Shown: positions 49,446 to 58,386 of the stretch, in pieces
Layout of the letters: each line of letters starts with the position of its first letter
How positions within the stretch are numbered: position 1 is the first letter of the stretch
From: Cohnella algarum
GTDB taxonomy: Bacteria > Bacillota > Bacilli > Paenibacillales > Paenibacillaceae
Assembly: GCF_016937515.1 (NCBI RefSeq)
Contig: NZ_JAFHKM010000002.1
Span: forward strand, 620,001 to 684,000
DNA: 64,000 bases
Direction: 5' to 3'
Made by a program: the position numbers and the translations under genes
Notes under the pieces: model-generated
What the model was told of the DNA's origin: nothing
Database searches by the model: none
The model's input: only the letters and a program-made list of their open reading frames with translations

Positions 49446-50669
49446 TTACATCTCCGCCCGTCTGCCCTCCGCTTGCCGGACGCGGTCGGAGGAAACCGCG
49501 CTTCGATTGCCGAGCAGCAGCAGCGCCGAACCGATCAGCAGCACCCCGTTGAGGACGAACACCCAGCGGATCGGAATCCAGCCGCCAAGCGCGCCCCCGA
49601 CGATCGGGCCGAGCATCGTCGCCAGCTGGGTAGCCGACTGGTTCAGGCTGAATGCCCGTCCTCGGAACTCCGGCTCCGTCACCTTTACGATCAGCGCGTT
49701 CAATGCCGGATAAACGCCGGCGAAAAACAGTCCGTAAACGAAGCGGAGCGCGCCGAACCCCGCGTAATGGCCGACGAAAAACTGCAGAATGTTGCCGATG
49801 CCGCCGCCCAGGAGCCCGATGACCAGCACTTTGACGAAGCCGATCCGGCTTCCGATTTTCCCCCATTGCGGCGCCGCGATCAGCGTGGCGATGCCGACCG
49901 CGGAAAAGATAATGCCCGATTGCAGCGAAGCCTCGTCCTGATCCGCGCCGAGCTCCATTACGTATACGGTAAGCAAAGGCTCCAGAATCATGACGGAAAA
50001 CGTAGCCAGCGCCACGAGGCCGAGCGCGCTCGCGAAGGCGCGATTGGAGAACGCCAGCTTGATGTCTTCGCGGACGCGCGAGCGTTTGGCGCTGCGGTTG
50101 AAGTTTTTCTCTTTGACGAAAAAATGGGCGATCAGCGCCGAGACAAGCACGATCGCTCCCGAAAACAAAAACGATTCCCGGTTGCCCATGTAGTGGCTCA
50201 CGACGCCGCCGACAAGAGGCCCGATGATGCCCCCCGTCGCGCCGGACGTCGCCATAATGCCGAGAGCGTAACCGGAATTCCGCTCCGGCGTGTTCGTTCC
50301 CACCAGCGCGATCGATGCCGGAACGTAGCCGGCCAGCAGTCCCTGGAACACCCTTACGACGAGAAACAGATACGGATCGTGCACGAAATACGTCAAAACG
50401 TAAAGAACCGCCAGGCTATAGCCTGAGCGGATCAGCATCGGCTTGCGGCCGTATTTGTCGGACAACGAACCCCAATAGGGCGCGATCAAGGCGCTGGCCA
50501 AAAAGGTGATACCGAAAGCCAAGCCCGACCAGAGCTCGAGATGGCTCGTTACGCCGAGATCCGCATGCAAAAAAAGCGGGAGAAACGGGATCGAAATCGA
50601 ATACGCCGTGCTGCAGAAAAAGACGCCTACCCAAAGCACAATCAAATTTCGTTTCCAAGAATACTCCAT
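49446..50669 (-). CDS. MFS drug-efflux-type transporter
   Basis: Inner-membrane major facilitator of 407 residues with twelve predicted helices. Family motifs are APYWGSLSDKYGRKPMLIRS (loop 2-3, near 65), VRVFQGLLAGYVPAS near 107 and GATGGIIGPLVGGVV near 145 (drug/H+ antiporter motif C region). It is closest in plan to MdtG/YttB-like exporters. The substrate is unknown. The ATG at 50669 lies seven bases after the lipoprotein gene with only a weak ribosome binding site, so translation may depend on coupling. Confidence 0.88.
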   Translation of the reverse strand: MEYSWKRNLIVLWVGVFFCSTAYSISIPFLPLFLHADLGVTSHLELWSGLAFGITFLASALIAPYWGSLSDKYGRKPMLIRSGYSLAVLYVLTYFVHDPYLFLVVRVFQGLLAGYVPASIALVGTNTPERNSGYALGIMATSGATGGIIGPLVGGVVSHYMGNRESFLFSGAIVLVSALIAHFFVKEKNFNRSAKRSRVREDIKLAFSNRAFASALGLVALATFSVMILEPLLTVYVMELGADQDEASLQSGIIFSAVGIATLIAAPQWGKIGSRIGFVKVLVIGLLGGGIGNILQFFVGHYAGFGALRFVYGLFFAGVYPALNALIVKVTEPEFRGRAFSLNQSATQLATMLGPIVGGALGGWIPIRWVFVLNGVLLIGSALLLLGNRSAVSSDRVRQAEGRRAEM

Positions 50670-50676
50670 TCCGCCG

Positions 50677-51414
50677 TCACATCCTGGTGGTTTTTCGTCT
50701 CCGGATCGACCGGTAGAGGTAAATTCCCCCTATGATGAAAAGAAGCAGTAGCGCGCCGACCGCATAAGCGATATGCTCGAGATTCGGCACGTTCACAACC
50801 AGCTCGAAACGGTTCGCCTCGAACAAATCGACGTTCCATTGATGCGTTCGGCCGCCGTCGGTCACTTCATCGGCGTTGCTTCCGTCCGCCTTGATCGGCA
50901 GCGTCAACACGATCGCGAACTTGAGCTGGCTTTGAATAAGCTTCTTCATCAAGTCCGGCAGCGTCGACAGTTGCCCGATCCATTCCTGCTGGCCTTGCTC
51001 AAGCATCGGCGCCAAATCGAGGGTAACCGCCACCGCATGCTTCGTGTAAAACCATTTTTTCTCTTCGGCATCCTCCACTTCGATGCCCTCCGGGAGGTCG
51101 GTCAAATCGCCGCTGTACTCCCTGAGATCGACGCGTCTGGAGGCCTCGATTTGGGCTTGTCCGTCCCGGTCGGTAATCCGAACGCCCATTCCCGCCTGTT
51201 CGAAGCGTTCGGCCAACTCGTTCATAATATCCGCTTTGCCGATGGCGGTTAAAATTTGCTTGCTGACCGAAAGGTCGAGATCGAGATCGGCGGTCCCGTT
51301 CCGGTTGATCGTCACGTGCGCTTCCCCTTGGGCGCAAGAGGAAAGCAATAGCACGCTTCCGACCAAAAGGGCCAACAGCTTCGTCCATTTTCGAGCGCGT
51401 CCGTGTTCGTTCAT
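50677..51414 (-). CDS. DUF3153-like lipoprotein with C-terminal membrane helix
   Basis: Surface lipoprotein of 245 residues. The signal peptide ends in lipobox LLSSC (Cys near 27), followed by an extracellular beta-rich domain (AHVTINRNGTADLDLDLSVS at 31-50, then DLREYSGDLTDLPEGIEVED). A transmembrane helix near the end (AYAVGALLLLFIIGGIYLY) and an Arg-rich tail (RSIRRRKTTRM) point inside. The features match the DUF3153/LppM-like group, function unknown. It lies between the helicase gene and the MFS gene, all on the minus strand. Confidence 0.78.
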   Translation of the reverse strand: MNEHGRARKWTKLLALLVGSVLLLSSCAQGEAHVTINRNGTADLDLDLSVSKQILTAIGKADIMNELAERFEQAGMGVRITDRDGQAQIEASRRVDLREYSGDLTDLPEGIEVEDAEEKKWFYTKHAVAVTLDLAPMLEQGQQEWIGQLSTLPDLMKKLIQSQLKFAIVLTLPIKADGSNADEVTDGGRTHQWNVDLFEANRFELVVNVPNLEHIAYAVGALLLLFIIGGIYLYRSIRRRKTTRM

Positions 51415-51496
51415 GTGTCACCCGATTCCATAGTTGTCTGCTTTTATTCTATCAGAATCGAACGACGGAATGGAGGTCGGGGACAAATTTGTACGA

Positions 51497-53737
51497 CTAT
51501 TCTGCAAGTTTTTCCGTGTCGCTTCGTTCGGGCGGCTTGAGCAATCCCAGCTCCAAACAGTGCCGGACGGACAGCATCTTCAATTCCCCGCCGAACCGAA
51601 TGCCGATCGTGTCCCGCTCCAAGCCCGCAATGACGCCGATGCCGAACGCCCGGTGCCACACTTCCGAGCCGACCGCCAGTTGCGACGCATCCGAAATCGC
51701 GTCCGGATCGCGTTCGCGACGCTCCGTTTTGTCGGGCGGCCCGCCCCGATCGCTCGCGGCGGCTTCCGGCTTCGCCGGCTCCTGCAGCCGGCGCACCGCG
51801 GCGACGAACGGGGACTCCTTCGTCTCCATTCCGTCCTTCCACTTGTAAGTCAACAGCTTCAGGTCCCGCTTCGCCCGGGTCATGCCGACATAAAACAGCC
51901 TCGCCGCTTCCTCCATCGCTTCCGGCCGCCCGGCTTTTTCTTCGTCGGTCTCCTCCTTCGAGGGAAGAATTCCGTCAATCAGATCGATCATATACACCCG
52001 CTCGAATTCCAGCCCTTTGGCGCTGTGCAGCGTGGACAGCGTTACCGCTTCCTCGCCCTTGCGGGTCTTGGCTTTTCGCATGACCGCCTCCAAATAGGTA
52101 AGCCGCGCGGCGAACTCCTCCATCGTGCCGAGCGTATCCGCAACCGATTCCAGCGTGTTCAGCACCCCGGCCAGGTAGTCTTTGCGGAACCCGAGATTTT
52201 CGCACATTTTGTCCAGCGCCTTCTCGTAGCCGAGCTTGCCCCGGATCGTGCGGATCGCCTGAAGCGGCGGCGCTCCTTTCATCTTTTCGATCGTTTCCTT
52301 CAATTCTTCCAGCAGCTTGGGCTGATAGTCCTGAAGGGGCACGCGCAGCAGCAACTCGTCGAAAACGTTGCCCCCGCCCGCGGCCGCTTTCAATTGCGCC
52401 ATCTGCTGCTTCGTAATATACCCGCCCATCTTGGCATGAATGCGCTCGAGCAAATCCGGGCGGCGATCGTTGAACGTCATCCGCATGAAATTCAAAATAT
52501 CCTCGACGACCCAATGGGAAAAAAAGCGGTAATCCGAGTCCTTCATATAAAACGGAATCCCCGCGCGCTCCAGCTCGTTCGCCAGCGCGATCGCCGAGGA
52601 ATGGTTGCGGTACAGGACGGCGGTTTCGCTTAAAGGGGCCGTCCTGCCAAGCTGCTCCGCCAAATATTTCGTCTGGACGCGATGGTCGTTGAATTGCCGG
52701 ATGCGGACGGGCGCGTGCGGGGGATTGTCCGTAAACATATTTTTGTCGTATCGGGCTTTATTCCGCTTGATGAAGCGGTTGGCCACCTCGACGATCTGCC
52801 TGGAGGAGCGGTAGTTTTGCTCCATCATCAGCACGGCGGCCTGCGGGTATACTTTGCGAAAATCCAGCAAATATTGCGGCTCCGCCGCCCGCCACGTATA
52901 AATGCTTTGGTCGTCGTCGGCGACGACGCACAGATTGCCGTGCCCGCGAACCAGCTTTTCGACGATGCGGTGCTGCGCCAGGGACGTGTCCTGGCTTTCG
53001 TCCGTCATCACGTAATCGTACCGGCTCTGATATCGGCGGAGCAGTTCGGCGTCGGTCTCCAGCGCTTCGTTCGCGATCGTCAGCATATCGTCGTAGTCGA
53101 TGAGCCGCAAGCCCGGATCCGACCGCTTGAACGCCTCGTATTCCCGGACGATGTCCGCGGCGCGAGGTACCCCGCATTTTACCTTTTGCCATTCGGCGGG
53201 GGGCAAAAGGCGATTTTTGACGAGACTGGCATACGTAAGCAGCTCCTCCATCTGGTCCTCGGTCGGCAGGTCGTGCGCGATTTGCTGGTAAAGGTTGCGG
53301 AGGATAGCCTTTTTGTGCAGCGGAAACGGACCGGATTCCGGCGGCGTCCCGTCGTTCCCCGCATCCCCTTCGATCAGGCGGTAGGCGACTCCCTTGCGGC
53401 GAAAATGCTCCCTTGCCATCTCGTAAGCCAAACTATGGATCGTCGAAAAACGCACGCCGCCTTCCGCCAATCCCGGAAAAAACGAGGAAAACCGCGCCTT
53501 CATATCGCCCGCCGCCTCCCGGCTGAAGGTGACCGCGAGAATGCGGGACGGAGAAACGCCTTTTTCCTCGATCAAGTAGCCGATCCGCATCATCAGCGTC
53601 GTCGTCTTGCCGGATCCCGGCGAGGCAAGCAGCAGCAGCTGCCCTTCGGTCCGCATGACCGCTTGTTTCTGCACTTCGTTCAACTTAACGCCGAGTTCCC
53701 TTTGTTTACGGCTCCAATAATCTTCCTTGCCGGTCAT
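51497..53737 (-). CDS. UvrD/PcrA-like superfamily 1 helicase (YjcD type)
   Basis: 3'-5' DNA helicase of 746 residues. Motifs: Walker A ASPGSGKTTTLMMR near 38, AVTFSREAAGDMKARF near 70, MTDESQDTS (motif II) near 245, DDDQSIYTWRAAEP near 272, EQNYRSS near 305, and TLHSAKGLEFERVYMIDL near 570. The C-terminal end (VGSEVWHRAFGIGVIAGLER) is the Tudor-like domain that PcrA uses to bind RNA polymerase. Length and details are close to Bacillus YjcD rather than PcrA itself. The ATG at 53737 follows GAGGG. Confidence 0.92.
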   Translation of the reverse strand: MTGKEDYWSRKQRELGVKLNEVQKQAVMRTEGQLLLLASPGSGKTTTLMMRIGYLIEEKGVSPSRILAVTFSREAAGDMKARFSSFFPGLAEGGVRFSTIHSLAYEMAREHFRRKGVAYRLIEGDAGNDGTPPESGPFPLHKKAILRNLYQQIAHDLPTEDQMEELLTYASLVKNRLLPPAEWQKVKCGVPRAADIVREYEAFKRSDPGLRLIDYDDMLTIANEALETDAELLRRYQSRYDYVMTDESQDTSLAQHRIVEKLVRGHGNLCVVADDDQSIYTWRAAEPQYLLDFRKVYPQAAVLMMEQNYRSSRQIVEVANRFIKRNKARYDKNMFTDNPPHAPVRIRQFNDHRVQTKYLAEQLGRTAPLSETAVLYRNHSSAIALANELERAGIPFYMKDSDYRFFSHWVVEDILNFMRMTFNDRRPDLLERIHAKMGGYITKQQMAQLKAAAGGGNVFDELLLRVPLQDYQPKLLEELKETIEKMKGAPPLQAIRTIRGKLGYEKALDKMCENLGFRKDYLAGVLNTLESVADTLGTMEEFAARLTYLEAVMRKAKTRKGEEAVTLSTLHSAKGLEFERVYMIDLIDGILPSKEETDEEKAGRPEAMEEAARLFYVGMTRAKRDLKLLTYKWKDGMETKESPFVAAVRRLQEPAKPEAAASDRGGPPDKTERRERDPDAISDASQLAVGSEVWHRAFGIGVIAGLERDTIGIRFGGELKMLSVRHCLELGLLKPPERSDTEKLAE

Positions 53738-53868
53738 TTTCGTTTCCCTCTCTATGGCTCTCTTGCTTCGTACCTGAATTTTTTTCTATTATAGCATGGG
53801 TAGTTCGCTATTCCTCCCCAAAACTCGGTATTCGCGCCCATCCGAATCAGGCGCTTTCCTGGACGACA

Positions 53869-53904
53869 ACAAGGGCCGAAGCGTCTCCGCTTCGACCCTC
53901 TTGT
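53869..53904 (-). terminator. probable terminator of the SLH/Ig-like gene
   Basis: Hairpin ACAAGGGCCGAAGCG, loop TCTC, CGCTTCGACCCTCTTGT (two mismatches), starting nine bases after the stop of the SLH/Ig-like gene. The T-run on that strand is weak; on the plus strand TTTTT follows at a short distance. Confidence 0.6.
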
Positions 53905-53912
53905 AACTGTTT

Positions 53913-56900
53913 TTACTCTGCCTGCCCTGCGACTTCCAGCAAGCGCAAAATTATGACGGCCGCCTCCGCGCGGGTAGCCTGATCGAACGGAGCGAACCGG
54001 CCGCCGGATTTTCCGGCGACGAGGCCCGCCCGCCCGGCTGCGGCAGCCGCCGCCTTCGCCCATGCCGGGATATCGGCGCTGTCGGAGAAGCTTTCGGCCG
54101 AAGCCTCTTCATCCGGCGGCAGCTGCAGCGCCCGCGCGATCATCGTCGTCATTTCCGCCCGGCTGATCGGCGCGGCCGGACGGAACGTTTGATCCGCATA
54201 ACCGCTGACGAGGCCCGAATCGACCGCCGCGGCTGCGAGCGGGCGAGCCCAACCGTAGATCGCTTCCGAATCGGCAAAATTCGGAGCGCCGCCATTCAAC
54301 GAAAGCCCGAGCGCGCGAACGAGCATCGCGACAAATTCGACGCGCGAGATCGCTTGATCGGGCAGGAAGCTCCCGTCCGCATACCCGGTAACGATTCCTT
54401 TTGCCGCGGCTTCAAGGATCGCCGTTTGCGCCCAATGTCCCCCGATGTCCGAGAAATCGGCCGCCGGAGGGACCGAAGGCTCCTCTTCCGCCTCGTCGTC
54501 AGGGACGGAGAAAACGGCAACCTTCGAAAAACGAGCGATTTGCGCCGCGAAGACGTCGCCTTCCGTTCGACCCTCGATTTCAACCCAACGCTCGAGACTT
54601 TCGTCATAGAAGAACAACGCCGCTCGGCGTTCCTCTCCGACGCTATCTGCCGCGAACTTCATGCGGATCGCAACAGGCTCCTTGAGGGCTCCGCCGAAGC
54701 TGTTGAGCAAATCGAAAACCGGACTCAACGGCCGATAGTCTGCCGGAATACGTTCGGAGTCGACCTCGCTTTTTTTGATCGTCAGCGTAAACGCGCCGTC
54801 ATAGGCATTCCCCGGAATTATGAGTTCAAGCTCGTCTCCAAAGCCGGCCGTGCAGCCCGAGGCCCCGCATACGATATAGCGTTCGTTCGGATTGGCCGGA
54901 ATCGGGACGGGCGTTTGCGGAGATGCGATCGGGTCGGCAACGATCACCCGAACTTTCGCCGTTATCCCTTGCGGATTCGTTATCCCCTCGGGAAGCGCCA
55001 ACGAGCCTTCGAACGCGTAGGTTCCCGCCACGTTTCCGTCATAGGCCGGGGTCCCGCCATCCCACATGACGTTAACGTTGATTCTGGCGCCGTCGTTAAG
55101 CGTGACTTCCGCCTGGGCGGGCAAAGCTACGGCATCCAGGACCGTTCCGTTCGCGACTTCAATGTCTTCCAAATCGCTTATGCCCGCAATCGTCAAAGGC
55201 TCGGGTTCCGTCTCCTCTTCCACGGAGAAAACGGCAAACTTGGTAAAATGGTCAACCTTGGCCACGAAAGTCGAGCTTGCAACGGTGCCCGCCACTTCTA
55301 CCCATAACGCGGTCTCTTCGTTATAGTAGAACAATGCCGCCCTGCGCCCGTCTCCGATTCCGTCAAAATCGAACGCGAAATGGATCGTAATCGGCGTTTT
55401 AAAGTTCCCGGCAAAGCTTTTGAGCAGTTCGAAAACCGGGCTTAGAAGCCGGAAGCCGGCCGGAACGAGGTCCTCCGCATGTTCTACCTTTCGCATAGTC
55501 AACGTAAACGGGCCGTCATAAACGTTGCCGGGAATTTCAATGCTGAGCTCTTCCCCGAAGCTGGCCGTACAGCCCGAAGTCTCGCATACGACAACAACCT
55601 CGTTCGGCGGCTCCGGATTTGCCGGATCGGCGACGACAACTTCGACTGACGCTTTAAAGTCATCGGGATTCGTCACGCCTTCCGGCAGCGTCAACGTTCC
55701 GGTGAAGGTATAGGTTCCCGGCGTATTTCCATCATAGCTTGGGTTGCCGGTATCCCATGCGACGTCGGCCATCGCAACCGTATCGTTGCTGAGCGCAACT
55801 TCCACCTGGGCCGGGAGATCCACCTCCGCAAGACTCGTTCCATAAACGACCGTAATGACGCTCGGTTGCATCACTCCCGCAACGGTTATCGGCACAACCG
55901 GCGCGGCGTCCACGATCACGTTCACCTTCGCCGTAAGGCCGTTCGGGTTCGACACGCCCTCCGGCAGCGTCAGCGTGCCGGTGAAGGCGTATGTGCCCGC
56001 AACGTTGCCATTGTACGCCGGGCTGCCTCCGTCCCACGTCACGTCCGCGTTCGCAGTATCCCCGTTGCTCAGCGTGACCTCTACCTCCGTCGGCAGGCCG
56101 ACCGAGCCCAGCTCCGTCCCGTTCGCGACCGGAATATCCGCCAGTCCCTCGACGCTCTCCATAGGCGCGGCGTCCACGATCACGTTCACCTTCGCCTTCA
56201 GGCCGTTCGGGTTCGACACGCCCTCCGGCAGCGTCAGCGTACCGGTGAAGGCGTACGTGCCCGCAACGTTTCCGTTGTACGCCGGGCTGCCTCCGTCCCA
56301 CGTCACGTCCGCGTTCGCAGTATCCCCGTTGCTCAGCGTGACCTCTACCTCCGTCGGCAGGCCGACCGAGCCCAGCTCCGTCCCGTTCGCGACCGGAATA
56401 TTCGCAAGGCCGCTCACGCTTTCGACCGGCGCGGCCCCTACGACGACGTTCACCTTCGCCGTCAAGCCGTCCGGGTTCGACACGCCCTCCGGCAGCGTCA
56501 GCGTGCCGGTGAAGGCGTATGTGCCCGCAACGTTGCCATTGTACGCCGGGCTGCCTCCGTCCCACGTCACGTCCGCGTTCGCAGTATCCCCGTTGCTCAG
56601 CGTGACCTCTACCTCCGTCGGCAGGCCGACCGAGCTCAATTCCGTCCCGTTTGCGACCGGAATATTCGCAAGGCCGCTCACGCTTTCGACCGGCGCGGCG
56701 CCAACGATCACGTTCACCTTCGCCGTCAAGCCGTTCGGGTTCGACACGCCCTCCGGCAGCGTCAGCGTGCCGGTGAAGACGTACGTGCCCGCAACGTTTC
56801 CGTTGTACGCCGGGCTGCCTCCGTCCCACGTCACGCCCGCGTTCGCGGTATCCCCGTTGCTCAGCGTGACCTCTACCTCCGTCGGCAGGCCGACCGAGCC

Positions 56901-58260
56901 CAGCTCCGTCCCGTTCGCGACCGGAATATTCGCAAGGCCGCTCACGCTTTCGACCGGTTCCGGCAGGTTGACGGTAAACGTAAATTCCTCCGTTTCTCCA
57001 ACCTCGTAGCCGGCCGAATAGTCCTCCTTGTACCGTACAAGCACGGTTAAATCCCCTTCAAATAAAGGTTCCTCCCCCGGCACGTAGGGCGTATATGTAA
57101 CTCCGCCATCCGTCGAGTATTCCATCGAAGCGTCGAGCCCGAAAATCCGATTGGCGGCATCGTCAACCATCAACCCGGACGGCGCCCCGACCTTCAAGCG
57201 GATGACGGCCCCGGCGCTATAGCCCCCGCAGCCAGGTAGCTGCCGTCTTCCGATTGCTTCACATATTTCAAATTGCCGGCGCCTTCGATCCACTTCTGCC
57301 ACTGCTTGGTTCCGTCGGAGGCCAACTTTAGCAGCATTCCGTTTCCGTCCGCATTGTCTCCGCCGCTTACGATAAAACCGCCGTCTTTCGTCGACGAAAT
57401 CGAAAAAGCCAGCGACGTTCTGCCGGCGGGATACGTTTTCCGCCAGATTTCGTTCCCTTGCTCGTCGACCCGGATGACCAAGGCATCTTGCGAGGACGTA
57501 TAGGCATTGCCCACAAGCATATAGCCGCTCTGATCTTCCAGCCGATAAATTCCCTCTAGCACCGAGTCGGCCGAACCGTAGGTCCGCTCCCAGACGACTC
57601 CCCCTGAAAGATCCAACTTCATGGCATAGCCGATCGAGTCGCCATCGCCGACGACAATATAGCCTCCGTCCGCTGCAATCGCGCTGCGAACGTATCGATC
57701 GTCGCTTCGAGCGATCACGAGATCGGAAGAAGTTTTAACGCCGTTCTCGTCCGTCCAAAACAAAACGGCGTCCCGATTCAATCCCACGGAGGCCGTATTG
57801 TGATAACCGATCACAACGTAACCGCCGGAAACGGGAAGGACCCCCGAACGCCGCCGTAAAGCGGCTCCGAACGTTGCCACAGCACATTGCCGGCGCCGTC
57901 GAGCTTCCCGTATACCCACTTGTAATCGGGGTCTGCGCTTCCCGCGTAAACGTAACCGCCGTCAGGCGTTTCCCCGACGCTCATCAGAGACGGCAAGTCC
58001 CCGCCGATCGTTTCCCTGGACCATTCTATCGCGCCGTCCGGTCCGATCTTCATGACCGTCCCTCTGCCGGCGCCGATAAATCCCCCGTCCGAGGTCGGCT
58101 TGAATCCGGAAAACCCGCTAAGCCCGCTGTAATCCGTCTTCGCGTACGCGAGCCGATCGCCGGCTTCCGCCGCCCGAACGGGAACCGCCAACGCCGGAAC
58201 GAGCAGAACGAACGACATCAGCAAACCGATCAGCCGCTTATAGCGCCTTATTTTCGACAT
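53913..58260 (-). CDS. giant SLH-anchored Ig-like surface protein, broken by two frameshifts
   Basis: One gene in three frames. The ATG at 58260 gives a signal peptide (LLMSFVLLVPALAVPVRA) and a propeller-like region with DGGF/DGGY repeats. This breaks at C5 57841-57845, continues in the next frame (VLPVSGGYVVIGYH ... DGSYLAAG) to C5 57223-57227, then continues (GYSAGAVIRLKVGAPSG) to 53913. Adding one G at each run gives an open frame of about 1,450 codons. After the propeller come four near-identical 88-residue Ig-like (Big_4-type) domains, more divergent Ig-like domains alternating with two ZU5-like segments (AFTLTIKKSEVD and similar), and three SLH repeats (FSDIGGHWAQTAILEAAAKG, then two more). 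It is likely a wall-bound adhesin or sensor; as written only fragments would be made. Confidence 0.82.
55905..56960 (-). repeat. four 264-base coding repeats (88-residue Ig-like domains)
   Basis: The same sequence recurs every 264 bases: the string CTCCGGCAGCGTCAGCGT lies at corresponding places ending near 55980, 56244, 56508 and 56772. Each unit codes for one domain with IPVANGTEL and TLSNGDTAN motifs. Copies differ at few positions, so recent duplication or gene conversion is likely, and copy number may vary between strains. Confidence 0.9.
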
Positions 58261-58332
58261 CGGTTACCTAACCTCCAGCTCTATCAAATCGGAAATAAAC
58301 AGAATACTTCTATTTTAAAATAAAAAGGCATG

Positions 58333-58355
58333 CAAAAAGTCCCCCCTGAGGGGGA
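58333..58355 (-). terminator. terminator of the LuxR-family gene
   Basis: Hairpin CCCCC/GGGGG with loop CTGA at 58341-58354, followed on the minus strand by ACTTTTTG. It lies about 30 bases after the stop of the regulator gene and just upstream of the SLH/Ig-like gene. Confidence 0.75.
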
Positions 58356-58386
58356 TGCTGAAAACGACGGCTAAGACATCGCACGC

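Noticed and set aside
55855..57050. Long plus-strand open frames opposite the Ig-like repeats
   Set aside because: They are mirror frames of the 264-base coding repeats; they lack ribosome binding sites and show the same repeat period.
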